The notes under the pieces are model-generated. The model searched no databases, was not told the DNA's origin, and worked only from the letters and a program-made list of their open reading frames with translations. The translations under genes and the position numbers were made by a program. A stretch of DNA of 64,000 nt. Origin: Shimia sp. R10_1. GTDB lineage: Bacteria > Pseudomonadota > Alphaproteobacteria > Rhodobacterales > Rhodobacteraceae. The stretch's first letter is position 1, and the number at the start of each line of letters is the position of its first letter. Below, in pieces: positions 26,382-34,874 of the stretch. The stretch lies in assembly GCF_017744095.1 (NCBI RefSeq), contig NZ_JAGHQX010000002.1:1-64000 (forward strand). The letters are read 5' to 3'.

Positions 26382-26942
26382 TTACGCGGTGAACGGCATG
26401 TTGAAATGCTTCAACAGGCTCTGCGCTTCGGCGTCGGTTTCAGCAGTGGTGGCGATGACGATATCCATGCCCCAGTTTTCGTCGACTTTATCGAAGTCGA
26501 TTTCTGGGAACACGATGTGCTCTTTCAGACCGGTGGCGAAGTTGCCACGGCCGTCAAAGCTCGGCTTCACACCACGGAAGTCGCGGATGCGTGGCATCGC
26601 AACGGTGATCAGACGATCGAGGAATTCGTACATACGGTCGCCACGCAGGGTCACCTTGGCGCCCATCGGCATGCCTTCACGAACACGGAAGCCAGCGATG
26701 GAGTTCTTTGCCACGGTGGTCAGCGCTTTCTGGCCCGCGATTGCGGTCAGATCTGCCTGAGCGGACTTGGCTTTCTTGCTGTCTTTCACGGCTGCACGGC
26801 CACAGCCGATGTTCAGCACGATTTTGTCCAGCTTTGGGATCATCATGTCGTTCTTGTAGCCGAACTCTTCTTTCAGAGCGGCGCGGATGGAATCCTTGTA
26901 GAGCGACTTCAGACGTGGGGTGTAGTCTGCGGAATCAAGCAT
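26382..26942 (-). CDS. rplE: 50S ribosomal protein L5
   Basis: A 186-residue 5S-rRNA-binding protein. It contains [17 protein letters not shown] near the N terminus and [19 protein letters not shown] centrally. Its start overlaps the end of rplX by 8 bp, suggesting translational coupling. Confidence 0.98.
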   Translation of the reverse strand: MLDSADYTPRLKSLYKDSIRAALKEEFGYKNDMMIPKLDKIVLNIGCGRAAVKDSKKAKSAQADLTAIAGQKALTTVAKNSIAGFRVREGMPMGAKVTLRGDRMYEFLDRLITVAMPRIRDFRGVKPSFDGRGNFATGLKEHIVFPEIDFDKVDENWGMDIVIATTAETDAEAQSLLKHFNMPFTA

Positions 26943-27246
26943 CGATCACGTCCCCTGTGGTCTTTGCAAAACGCACCTTCTTGTCGCCTTCCATGCGGAA
27001 GCCAACGCGGGTTGCTTTGCCATTTGCGTCCAGGAATGCCAGGTTGGACAGTTCGATCGGCATCGCCTGAGGGATGCGGCCGCCCTGTGCGGTCTGGCTC
27101 TGTTTGGTGTGGCGGATGGCGATGTTGATGCCTTCCACGACGGCTTTACCGGCTTTGGGGTCAACAGAGGAGATCGTGCCCTCTTTGCCTTTATCCTTAC
27201 CGGCCAGAACGACGACCTTGTCGCCTTTTTTCAGCTTAGCAGCCAT
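26935..27246 (-). CDS. rplX: 50S ribosomal protein L24
   Basis: A 103-residue assembly-initiator protein with the KOW motif in [20 protein letters not shown] at the N terminus. It begins one base after rplN and overlaps rplE by 8 bp. Confidence 0.97.
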   Translation of the reverse strand: MAAKLKKGDKVVVLAGKDKGKEGTISSVDPKAGKAVVEGINIAIRHTKQSQTAQGGRIPQAMPIELSNLAFLDANGKATRVGFRMEGDKKVRFAKTTGDVIDA

Positions 27247-27247
27247 C

Positions 27248-27616
27248 TTACAGCACCTCCGGCGCGAGCGAGATGATCTTCATGAAGTTCTTGGCGCGCA
27301 GTTCACGAACAACTGGGCCAAAGATACGTGTACCCACCGGCTCGTTGTTGTTGTTCAGAATAACAGCTGCGTTGCGATCGAAACGGATCGCGGTGCCATC
27401 TTCACGACGGACTTCTTTAGCGGTGCGCACGACAACGGCCTTACGGACGTCACCTTTTTTAACGCGACCACGTGGAATGGCTTCCTTAACCGAGACAACG
27501 ATGATGTCGCCTACGGATGCGTATTTACGCTTGGAGCCACCCAGAACCTTGATGCACTGAACTCGGCGAGCGCCGGAGTTGTCAGCAACATCCAGATTGG
27601 TTTGCATCTGGATCAT
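27248..27616 (-). CDS. rplN: 50S ribosomal protein L14
   Basis: A 122-residue protein with the hallmark start [20 protein letters not shown] and the [19 protein letters not shown] end. It lies 100 bp after rpsQ, an unusually long gap with two hairpins. Confidence 0.98.
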   Translation of the reverse strand: MIQMQTNLDVADNSGARRVQCIKVLGGSKRKYASVGDIIVVSVKEAIPRGRVKKGDVRKAVVVRTAKEVRREDGTAIRFDRNAAVILNNNNEPVGTRIFGPVVRELRAKNFMKIISLAPEVL

Positions 27617-27670
27617 GTGGTTTCTCCCGACCTATGGGGCAGCGATGCGTGCTGGTATCCCCCAGGGTTT

Positions 27671-27716
27671 CGACTAACTGTAAAGTCTAGTCGCCAGGAG
27701 TCTCGAGGCGAGACTC
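27671..27716 (-). other. Pair of hairpins between rpsQ and rplN
   Basis: Directly after the rpsQ stop, GAGTCTCG (27698-27705) pairs perfectly with CGAGACTC (27709-27716) around a 3-base loop. A second pair, CGACTA (27671-27676) and TAGTCG (27688-27693), follows. No T tract is present, so the structures probably act in mRNA processing or regulation instead of termination. Confidence 0.65.
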
Positions 27717-27947
27717 TTAGGCTTCCAGAACTTCCCAGCGTTTGGTTTTCGAACGCGGCGCGCATTCGATGATGCGAACAGAGTCACCTACTTTGTAGGC
27801 GTTGTTCTCATCGTGAGCCCGGTATTTCTTGGACTTACGAATGGTCTTCTTCAGAACCGGGTGTGTGAAGCGACGCTCAACAGACACGGTAATGGTTTGG
27901 GCATTGGCATCGGAGGTCACGGTGCCAGTCAGGATACGTTTGGGCAT
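27717..27947 (-). CDS. rpsQ: 30S ribosomal protein S17
   Basis: A 76-residue primary 16S rRNA-binding protein starting [18 protein letters not shown] and containing the [20 protein letters not shown] core. It lies 14 bp after rpmC. Confidence 0.97.
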   Translation of the reverse strand: MPKRILTGTVTSDANAQTITVSVERRFTHPVLKKTIRKSKKYRAHDENNAYKVGDSVRIIECAPRSKTKRWEVLEA

Positions 27948-27961
27948 CTATCTAGCTCCTC

Positions 27962-28162
27962 TTACTCTGCTGCCGACGCGGCTTTTTCGTTCAGGATCGT
28001 CTTCACACGTGCTGCGTTACGACGCGCGGCACGGATCTGAGCAGAGTTTTCCAGCTGGCCAGTGGCCTGTTGGAAACGCAGGTTGAACGATTCTTTCTTA
28101 AGATTGGCCAGCTCCTCGCGCAGCTGATCCGGCGTCTTATCACGCAGTTCTTTGGCGTTCAT
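27962..28162 (-). CDS. rpmC: 50S ribosomal protein L29
   Basis: A 66-residue protein at the tunnel exit that docks trigger factor and SRP. It contains [20 protein letters not shown]. The ATG at 28162 is preferred to one six codons upstream because AAAGGA lies 8 bp before it. It is now the first gene of its unit, since 5.7 kb of other genes separate it from rplP. Confidence 0.95.
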   Translation of the reverse strand: MNAKELRDKTPDQLREELANLKKESFNLRFQQATGQLENSAQIRAARRNAARVKTILNEKAASAAE

Positions 28163-28280
28163 CGCCTTTTCCTTTCTCATACATCAGAGGGCGCCCGAGT
28201 ATGTGCGGGGTGACCCTTTTGTCTGATGGACATATGACAAACACACGAATCCCGCAGTCACGGAATCCATGAGATGGCGC

Positions 28281-28309
28281 TCTATACGGGTGCGTGGTCA
28301 GGTTGGCAA
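28281..28309 (-). promoter_or_regulatory. Sigma-70-type promoter of the rpmC-rpmD operon
   Basis: On the minus strand TTGCCA (28304-28309), 17 bp, then TATAGA (28281-28286). It gives a leader of about 110 bases containing a TTTGTC/GACAAA stem (28218-28241). Confidence 0.65.
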
Positions 28310-28599
28310 GGGAAACTTAGCGCGCAAAGCTGGTCGGTCTCAAAGCGACGTCAAAATCAGATGGGTCAAAGAAACGAGCGCAGCGCCAGACCGCACACTG
28401 CCACCTTGGTACCACCCGTCTTTCCCATTGAGGCGCGATACCCTCGCGCTAGGATAAACGCGAAACGTGCACCTAAGATAGCGTAATCCTCAGAAGCCTT
28501 CGTCCCCCCGCCCCTTCCCTCCCCTTTCCATCTCCCCTACACCTTCTCGACAAACGCGTGCAGCCTTACGGCCACCGCGCACACTTTGGGAGGAGAGAC
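28310..28599. other. Gene-free stretch between the rpmC promoter and lysE
   Basis: No gene is supported here. The stretch holds a possible lysE promoter (28428-28455) and, at about 28503-28538, a strongly pyrimidine-rich + strand tract with only two or three purines. Confidence 0.6.
28428..28455 (+). promoter_or_regulatory. Candidate promoter of the LysE-family gene
   Basis: TTGAGG (28428-28433), 16 bp, then TAGGAT (28450-28455). It would give a leader of about 140 bases that includes the polypyrimidine tract. Confidence 0.35.
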
Positions 28600-29226
28600 A
28601 TGATACCCGTAGACGTAATGATCCTGTTCATGGGCGCCGCTGTCGCCCTCGCGCTGGTACCGGGACCAGACAATATCTTTGTGCTCACGCAATCGGCCCT
28701 ACATGGCCGCTTAGCGGGGCTTACCGTCACATTGGGCCTTGCCAGCGGATTGATTTTTCACACAACAGCCGTGGCGCTCGGCGTGGCCGTAATCTTTCAG
28801 ACCTCTCAAGTGGCTTTCGCCATTCTGAAATACATCGGTGCAGCCTATCTGGCCTATCTGGCGTTCAAAGCCTTCACCGCTGCGAAATCCAATCTTGATG
28901 GCGACGCCCCCGCGCCAGAGACGACCGCCAAACAATATACGCGCGGTCTGATCATGAATATCGCAAACCCAAAGGTGACAATCTTCTTTCTCGCCTTCCT
29001 GCCGCAGTTCGTGGACCCCGCAATCGGGCCTATGGTGGCACAGTTTTATCAACTCGGCTTTCTGATGATCATCGCCACACTCTTGGTGTTTGGCTCCGTC
29101 GCCCTGGCGGCTGGTTGGCTTGGCGATTGGCTCAAGAATTCGCCCACCGCTCAAATCTGGCTCAACCGTATTGCAGGGGTCGTCTTTATTGCTCTCGCAT
29201 TAAAACTGGTGACTGCAGAACGCTGA
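28600..29226 (+). CDS. LysE/RhtB family amino-acid exporter
   Basis: A 208-residue inner-membrane protein with six predicted helices. The N-terminal ALALVPGPDNIFVLTQSALHG and the central GLIMNIANPKVTIFFLAFLP are the family signatures. It probably exports amino acids or related metabolites; the substrate is not determined. The ATG at 28600 has GGGAGGAGA directly upstream. It is convergent with the BCCT gene across a shared terminator and is part of the insert between rplP and rpmC. Confidence 0.9.
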   Translation: MIPVDVMILFMGAAVALALVPGPDNIFVLTQSALHGRLAGLTVTLGLASGLIFHTTAVALGVAVIFQTSQVAFAILKYIGAAYLAYLAFKAFTAAKSNLDGDAPAPETTAKQYTRGLIMNIANPKVTIFFLAFLPQFVDPAIGPMVAQFYQLGFLMIIATLLVFGSVALAAGWLGDWLKNSPTAQIWLNRIAGVVFIALALKLVTAER

Positions 29227-29232
29227 AACGCA

Positions 29233-29263
29233 AACGCCGCCCACAAGGGGCGGCGTTTTTTCT
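29233..29263. terminator. Terminator between the LysE and BCCT genes
   Basis: AACGCCGCCC (29233-29242) pairs perfectly with GGGCGGCGTT (29248-29257). Six T residues continue on the + strand, making it a strong terminator for the LysE gene. It may also serve the convergent BCCT gene. Confidence 0.92.
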
Positions 29264-29278
29264 TTTCTGTCGATCAGA

Positions 29279-30862
29279 TCAGCGACGGCGGCGTTCTCGC
29301 ACGAGGCCAATCATCACCGACACGCACATCAGCATCAGAACGATGGCAAACGGGAAGCCCGTTGCGATAGATGCCGCCTGCAGTGCGCCAAGTCCGCCTC
29401 CCAGAAGCAGCACAATCGCAATCGCGCCTTCCAGAATGCACCAGAACACCCGCTGTGCCGTTGGTGCGTCTGTCTTGCCCCCCGCAGTGATCGTGTCGAT
29501 CACAAGCGAGCCCGAGTCAGAAGATGTCACAAAGAACACAACCACCAGAACAATGCCGATAAACGACAGCAACCCGGTCATTGGGAAAGCTTCAAACATC
29601 TTGAACATCTTCAGCTCCAGCGCCGCATCAGAAAGCGCCTGCGCTGTACCGCTTGCAACTTGCTCCAAAGCCGCCACGCCAAAGACATTCATCCAAAGCG
29701 CGCCAACCAAAGTCGGAATGAAGATCACGCAGATGATGAATTCGCGAATGGTCCGACCCCGTGAAATCCGTGCAATGAACATCCCAACGAAAGGCGACCA
29801 GGAAATCCACCAAGCCCAATAGAAGGCCGTCCAACCCTGCATGAAGTTGGTATCCTCACGACCGACCCAGTTGGACAGGGCAGGCAACGCCACAGCATAG
29901 TCGACAAGCCCAGAGAAAAAGCCGGAGATAATCGCGGCAGTTGGACCCACGATGAGGACCAGTACCAACAAGACAGCCGCCAGGATCATATTGACCTCAG
30001 ACAGACGCTTAACGCCTTTGTCCAACCCTGCAATCACCGATACCAAAGCAAAGGCTGTGATGGCGATAATCAATAGCACGCTCATGCCATCGCTGATTGG
30101 CACATCAAAGAGGTAGTTCAATCCGGCCAGTGCTTGACTTGCCCCCAAACCCAGCGATGTCGCCAGACCAAAGATCGTTGCAAACACAGCAAGAATATCA
30201 ATGATGTGACCCAATGGCCCCCATGTCCGCTCCCCAAGAAGTGGGTAAAACACCGAGCGCATGGTCAGCGGCAGCCCACGGTTGAAGCTAAAGAACGCCA
30301 GCCCCAAAGCCACCACCGCGTAAACCGCCCATGGGTGCAGCCCCCAATGGAAAATGGTTGCGGCCATAGCAAGATCGCGGGCCGCGTCTACGTCGCCAGC
30401 CGCGGCACCAAGTGGCGCCCAGTCGGTACGCAAGCCGTTCTCTCCCACGGCTGTCCCCCCAAGGGACGAGCCATAGTGTGAAATCGGCTCCGCAACGCCC
30501 CAGAAGACCAGACCAATGCCCATACCAGCTGCGAACAGCATCGCAATCCAGCCCCCGTAACTATAATCCGGTTTGGCGTCCTCTCCACCAAGGCGAATCT
30601 TGCCATAAGGCGACACGACCAAGAACAAAGAGAACACAACAAACATGTTGCAAGCGATCATGAAGACCCAGTCGAAATTGCTGGTCAACGTCGGGCGCAG
30701 CCAACCGAAAAATGCGGACGCTTGTTCATGAAACACCAAGGAAAAAAAGACGAAAGCAACGATCGTCAATCCTGAAACTGCAAACACAGGATTGTGTACG
30801 TCCAACCCCATTATCTGCACATTGTCCTGACCAACCTCGTAGTCGGTTTCTTGTTCTGACAT
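29279..30862 (-). CDS. BCCT family transporter (betaine/carnitine/choline type)
   Basis: A 527-residue secondary transporter with about twelve helices. It carries the BCCT signature in TAFYWAWWISWSPFVGMFIA, whose tryptophans line the quaternary-ammonium site, and an early GIGLVFWGVAEPISHY segment. Likely substrates are glycine betaine, choline or similar osmolytes, also including DMSP in marine relatives. The ATG at 30862 has GGGGAG upstream; the longer frame adds 33 residues with no family match. It belongs to the insert between rplP and rpmC. Confidence 0.93.
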   Translation of the reverse strand: MSEQETDYEVGQDNVQIMGLDVHNPVFAVSGLTIVAFVFFSLVFHEQASAFFGWLRPTLTSNFDWVFMIACNMFVVFSLFLVVSPYGKIRLGGEDAKPDYSYGGWIAMLFAAGMGIGLVFWGVAEPISHYGSSLGGTAVGENGLRTDWAPLGAAAGDVDAARDLAMAATIFHWGLHPWAVYAVVALGLAFFSFNRGLPLTMRSVFYPLLGERTWGPLGHIIDILAVFATIFGLATSLGLGASQALAGLNYLFDVPISDGMSVLLIIAITAFALVSVIAGLDKGVKRLSEVNMILAAVLLVLVLIVGPTAAIISGFFSGLVDYAVALPALSNWVGREDTNFMQGWTAFYWAWWISWSPFVGMFIARISRGRTIREFIICVIFIPTLVGALWMNVFGVAALEQVASGTAQALSDAALELKMFKMFEAFPMTGLLSFIGIVLVVVFFVTSSDSGSLVIDTITAGGKTDAPTAQRVFWCILEGAIAIVLLLGGGLGALQAASIATGFPFAIVLMLMCVSVMIGLVRERRRR

Positions 30863-31248
30863 AAAACTCCCCTTTTTGGATGTCACTGCCCAGAGACTCC
30901 GCACACACAGCAAAACAAACCCTTGAAAACCGACCATTCGACAGGATGAATCGGCGCACATGCCTGAAACATGCGGCCGGTTCTTCGGCTCTCACACACG
31001 CAGTGCAGGGTTATGGGTCTCACCGGAATGCAATCGGGCGCGCTTGTTACACAGATGATGCCGATGCGCCAGCGGAGTCTGCGCGTGGCATCATATGGCT
31101 CTGTGCGCGCAAATACCCTGGTGCCTTTCACCTCAAACAGTTCGAGGCGAAAGGCGATATCGCGAAAGACCGACGATCCACTGCCGCGATACAGCTGCAA
31201 TACCGACATATTACCGACGCAATACCGCAGCCCTTTCTCGGATGAGCG
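30863..31248. other. Gene-free region between the oxygenase and BCCT genes
   Basis: This 386-bp stretch has no convincing gene. A + strand frame at 30971-31264 has no recognisable domain and no good ribosome binding site, and its end overlaps the oxygenase gene. The stretch contains the second 11-bp repeat array (31188-31231). It must also hold the promoter of the BCCT gene, but I could not pick one out with confidence. Confidence 0.5.
31188..31231. repeat. Tandem 11-bp repeat array, four units
   Basis: Four abutting 11-mers occupy 44 bp: GATACAGCTGC, AATACCGACAT, ATTACCGACGC and AATACCGCAGC. They share the unit of the array at 153-185; the first 22 bases here match units 2 and 3 of that array at all but four positions. 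The array lies 17 bp beyond the oxygenase stop and about 330 bp upstream of the BCCT start. Confidence 0.7.
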
Positions 31249-31869
31249 TCATTCCCAAATGTAGTTGAAGCTCACGCTAACCCGTTCTTCTTCCGACATA
31301 TTCATCGGCACTTCATGGCGCAGCCAGCTTTCCCAAAGAAGCACATCCCCCACATCAGGCTTCACATAAATAAAAGGTCGCAACTCCCGCCGCGCCTCTT
31401 TTTCGCGCACGGGGGCCGCCATCATGCGACCTGACCTTGGATCTTCCAACTTCAGCGCGCTCGCGCCTTCTGGCATGGACACATAGGTCGTGCCGCTGAT
31501 GACTGAGTGGGGATGGATATGAGACGCATGCATTCCGCCCTCTGGCAGAATGTTTATCCAGATATCTTCTAGCTTAAGAGCCCGGCCATCCAAATTAAAT
31601 TCCAAGTCTTTTGCAAAGGCCGCAACGTGCTGATCAAGCGCTTCAACCACATCCGCAAATATTGGAAACCGCCAAGGCAAATCAGTAAGCGAAGCGTAAG
31701 ACGTATAACCGGGGTAGGCATTGGCTTCACACCAGTCTTGTCCCGCTTCATCATCTTCAGCGATAGAAAAACAAGAGCTCTCCAACTCATCCGTGTCTAT
31801 TGGCTTCCCAAACTCTGCGAGACGCGCGCGGTAAAGCCGCGTCACAAACAAAGATTCAATTGTAGACAT
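31249..31869 (-). CDS. Putative 2OG-Fe(II) oxygenase family protein (TIGR02466-like)
   Basis: A 206-residue protein. A metal-binding HIHPHS at residues 117-122 and a distal histidine in WLRHEVPMN, followed by RVSVSFNYIW, match the jelly-roll Fe(II)/2-oxoglutarate oxygenases of the TIGR02466 type. The substrate is unknown. The start at 31869 has AAGGAAAGAG upstream. It is divergent from the chemoreceptor gene across 146 bp. Many family members occur in marine bacteria and phages. Confidence 0.8.
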   Translation of the reverse strand: MSTIESLFVTRLYRARLAEFGKPIDTDELESSCFSIAEDDEAGQDWCEANAYPGYTSYASLTDLPWRFPIFADVVEALDQHVAAFAKDLEFNLDGRALKLEDIWINILPEGGMHASHIHPHSVISGTTYVSMPEGASALKLEDPRSGRMMAAPVREKEARRELRPFIYVKPDVGDVLLWESWLRHEVPMNMSEEERVSVSFNYIWE

Positions 31870-32015
31870 ATTCTCTTTCCTTCTCTGAGTGCACAACCCG
31901 CTGGTTTGATTGCACTATCTGAGGCAGCGCGTTGTGGGCTCGCGCTTGGGTACCTTCTGTTAACCAGACATGCCTAATTCTCGCATGGAAACACAAACAA
32001 GTAGGCCGCGAACCA

Positions 32016-34175
32016 ATGAAACCTAAAATAACGATCACCGCTGCTATCATTTCGATCATCGTGCTCGCATTGGGCGTTATGGGTGGGCTTGGTGCCACCT
32101 CTTACTACTCTCACATCATGCGCGACAAGATGCAGAGCGACTTGGAAGACATTGAAGAGCTCAATATCGCCACTGCCAATCTTCAAGTCGAATTTCTAAT
32201 GGCAAGGCGCTCCGAAAAAGATCTGCTCCTGCGTGAAGCTGAGAAATATATAGACCGCCACGCGCAAACGATGTTTGCGCTGAAGTCTGACTTCGAGATG
32301 ATCGAGCAGATTGTGCCTGAAATCCCGGAAATGGCGGAGTTTGCCACCCTTGTTCCTCTGCTTGGCAATGCGATCTCTGCGTATGAACAGTCTTTCCTTG
32401 AAATGGTCAGCTTGAAGCAGAAGCTCGGATTGAGTGAAAAAGAAGGCATTCGCAAAACGCTCGCAGATGCAATTGCGGCAGTAGAGGCAGAGGTTGCTGG
32501 CGTATCTATCCCAATTTTGCATGCAAAACTGCTTACGATTCAATTGCATGCGCAGCGGTTTAGACTGGAACCGGACGCCGCTGAACTGGCTACAATCAAA
32601 CAGCTCATCCAAGAGTTCAAAGGATTCCCGGAGTTTTTCTATGACGATCCAGCCGTCATTCCGGACCTACACGAGAAACTTGATATCTATCTGACAAGCT
32701 TCACAGAATACGTGAACACGCGCTTGATGGAATCTGAAAAACGTCTCGAAATGTCCGCTCGCTTCGCCGACGCCGAGCCCGTTATGGCGCAATTCAAAGC
32801 TGCGGCACACAATGAACTCACCAAAAAGCTGGCCGAGAGTGAGCGCATTAGCGCCTTGGCCCAGCAGGTGACACAATTGGCAGGCATTATCGGCTCTATT
32901 GTCTTTGTACTTTTCGCAGTTTTCCTGGCGCGTGCAATCTCTCGCCCACTTAAAAAAACCGATGCAGTACTGAAGAAAATGATGGAAGGGGACTTCACCG
33001 CTGAACCTCCAAGGTCATTCATCCGAGAAATCGGTGCGATCGCAAAAGCCGTCACCAATTTCCAAAATGAAGAACGGATCAAACATGACATCACACAGCA
33101 GATGTCTCGTGTGATTGACGCCTGCGCAGAAGGTGATTTTTCCGACCGTATTGATATTGGCGACGCTACGGGCACATTTGCGGAACTCGGCAGAGGCGTC
33201 AACGCAATTGGCGAAGTAGCGGAGAACGGCCTGGGCGATGTAAAAGACGCGCTGGAAATCCTGTCGACGGGCGATCTGACCCATGAGATGCCTCAAGGTC
33301 AGAAAGGCGTGTTCAAGGACATTTCTGAGACGCTCTCCCATCTCACATCAAGCTTGGATGGCATGGTTCGCCAGCTGTCCTCTTCTTCCAACGTCCTGAA
33401 TCGAACTTCCAAGGAGATCTCTCACTCCGTTGATGATGCATCTCGCCGTGGTGAAATTTCAGCCGCGTCTTTGGAAGAGACGTCTTCGTCACTGCAAACC
33501 GTTGCAGAAACCGTCAACAGCACAGCACAAAGCGCTCAAGAAGCGCGTAACCATGTAAACAATGCTCAGAAGAAGGCAGAGGCCACTCGGTCCGTTGCAG
33601 ATCAAACTGTGGAAGCCATTCAACGTATCAAAGAAAGCTCTGACGCGATTTCACAAATCTCGGGGCTGATTGAAGACGTGGCCTTCCAAACCAACTTGCT
33701 GGCGCTTAACGCCGGTGTGGAAGCAGCCCGTGCAGGAGATGCAGGACGTGGCTTTGCAGTGGTGGCTTCTGAGGTGCGCGCCTTGGCACAACGGTCATCT
33801 GAAGCGGCCCATGAGATCAACACCCTGATTTCCAGCTCTCAAAGCGAGGTTGTTAACGGCGTAGACCTAATGGATGATACAGGGAAATCGCTTGGTGAAA
33901 TCCTTCAAGCTGTCGAACAGGTGGTTGGTAAGGTCAATGAGATTGCAGAGAACGCGGTTGATCAGTCCACAGGACTCGCCGAGGTAAACGCTGCCGTCGA
34001 AAACTTGGACCGTGACAGCCAAAAGAGCGCGGCCATGCTTGAGGAAACGGCGGCCTCTGGTCAAGTGTTGCTCGGTGAAGCTGAGAACTTGGTGAGAGCA
34101 GTGTCCGGGTTCAAGCTAAAAACAGAAACACTTGCGGATGAAGACACACTCGACGCGGAATGGGACGCGGCCTAA
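32016..34175 (+). CDS. Methyl-accepting chemotaxis protein
   Basis: A 719-residue chemoreceptor. A first membrane helix at about 5-25 is followed by a long periplasmic helical sensor region to about 280, a second helix (IIGSIVFVLFAVFLARAI), a HAMP domain, a second HAMP-like segment, and the signalling domain with FQTNLLALNAGVEAARAGDA as the hairpin tip that binds CheA/CheW. The C terminus EWDAA is not a classic CheR-binding pentapeptide. The ATG at 32016 begins the first helix; its ribosome binding site is weak. No other chemotaxis genes are nearby. Confidence 0.94.
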   Translation: MKPKITITAAIISIIVLALGVMGGLGATSYYSHIMRDKMQSDLEDIEELNIATANLQVEFLMARRSEKDLLLREAEKYIDRHAQTMFALKSDFEMIEQIVPEIPEMAEFATLVPLLGNAISAYEQSFLEMVSLKQKLGLSEKEGIRKTLADAIAAVEAEVAGVSIPILHAKLLTIQLHAQRFRLEPDAAELATIKQLIQEFKGFPEFFYDDPAVIPDLHEKLDIYLTSFTEYVNTRLMESEKRLEMSARFADAEPVMAQFKAAAHNELTKKLAESERISALAQQVTQLAGIIGSIVFVLFAVFLARAISRPLKKTDAVLKKMMEGDFTAEPPRSFIREIGAIAKAVTNFQNEERIKHDITQQMSRVIDACAEGDFSDRIDIGDATGTFAELGRGVNAIGEVAENGLGDVKDALEILSTGDLTHEMPQGQKGVFKDISETLSHLTSSLDGMVRQLSSSSNVLNRTSKEISHSVDDASRRGEISAASLEETSSSLQTVAETVNSTAQSAQEARNHVNNAQKKAEATRSVADQTVEAIQRIKESSDAISQISGLIEDVAFQTNLLALNAGVEAARAGDAGRGFAVVASEVRALAQRSSEAAHEINTLISSSQSEVVNGVDLMDDTGKSLGEILQAVEQVVGKVNEIAENAVDQSTGLAEVNAAVENLDRDSQKSAAMLEETAASGQVLLGEAENLVRAVSGFKLKTETLADEDTLDAEWDAA

Positions 34176-34177
34176 AA

Positions 34178-34217
34178 AGCGCGCTGCAGGGTGGCCATAA
34201 CGGCCGCGTTGCGCGCT
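34178..34217 (+). other. Palindrome directly after the chemoreceptor stop
   Basis: AGCGCGC (34178-34184) and GCGCGCT (34211-34217) are perfect complements, enclosing a GGCC/GGCC pair. It precedes the real terminator at 34263 by about 45 bp and may stabilise the mRNA end. Confidence 0.55.
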
Positions 34218-34262
34218 CTCCGTTTGCTTCGCCGCCCCTAGCTCCAAGACGACTTACTGAAC

Positions 34263-34292
34263 AAAGCCCTGCGCACTGCGCGGGGCTTTTTT
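34263..34292 (+). terminator. Terminator of the chemoreceptor gene
   Basis: AAAGCCC (34263-34269) pairs with GGGCTTT (34283-34289), with further GCGC pairing inside, and T residues follow. Confidence 0.85.
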
Positions 34293-34375
34293 GATGGTGC
34301 AGAGTAAGATTGCTGAAATTTGGAGACCGTTTTTGAAGTCTCTGTGGGGCTCGCAATCGAAAACGAAACCGCACA

Positions 34376-34410
34376 AAAAGAAACCCCCCGCTGTTTCCAG
34401 CGAGGGGTCA
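34376..34410 (-). terminator. Terminator after rplP
   Basis: On the minus strand a stem formed by CCCCTCGCTG-type and CAGCGGGGGG-type arms around a short loop is followed by TTTCTTTTTG. It ends the rplB-rplP unit, where rpmC would normally continue. Confidence 0.85.
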
Positions 34411-34447
34411 ATTTAGTGAAGGAGGTGAGCGTCAGCTCACCAATCTC

Positions 34448-34861
34448 TTACCAGTCTTCGCGAACGACAACGCGGGTTTTGACAGGAAGTTTCATCGCTG
34501 CGAGGCGCAGAGCCTCACGTGCGATGTCTTCGTCAACACCGTCGATTTCGAACATCACGCGGCCCGGCTTCACTTTGCAGGCCCAATAGTCCACGGAACC
34601 TTTACCTTTACCCATACGGACTTCGGTTGGTTTCGAGGTCACTGGGGTGTCTGGGAAGATACGGATCCAAACACGGCCCTGACGTTTCATGTGACGGGTC
34701 ATTGCACGACGTGCTGCCTCGATTTGGCGAGCTGTCACGCGTTCCGGTGTGGTTGCCTTCAGGCCGAAAGAGCCGAAGTTCAGGGTGGAGCCACCCTTGG
34801 CTTCGCCTTTGATGCGGCCTTTGTGCATCTTGCGGAATTTAGTACGCTTTGGTTGAAGCAT
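34448..34861 (-). CDS. rplP: 50S ribosomal protein L16
   Basis: A 137-residue protein of the A-site/peptidyl-transferase region. It starts [19 protein letters not shown] and contains [20 protein letters not shown]. It lies 13 bp after rpsC. It is the last gene of its unit and is followed by a terminator instead of rpmC. Confidence 0.98.
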   Translation of the reverse strand: MLQPKRTKFRKMHKGRIKGEAKGGSTLNFGSFGLKATTPERVTARQIEAARRAMTRHMKRQGRVWIRIFPDTPVTSKPTEVRMGKGKGSVDYWACKVKPGRVMFEIDGVDEDIAREALRLAAMKLPVKTRVVVREDW

Positions 34862-34874
34862 TGATCAGTCTCCC

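Noticed and set aside
25092-27128. A 678-codon open frame on the + strand across rplR-rplE
   Set aside because: It is the mirror of ribosomal protein genes on the minus strand and has no domain or ribosome binding site. Strong codon bias of those genes keeps the opposite frame open.
30971-31264. A 97-codon + strand open frame between the BCCT and oxygenase genes
   Set aside because: No domain or ribosome binding site; it includes the repeat array and runs into the opposing oxygenase gene.
17104-34290. A genomic island or prophage remnant inside the ribosomal cluster
   Set aside because: No integrase, transposase, phage gene, tRNA gene or flanking direct repeats could be seen, and base composition looks like the surroundings.
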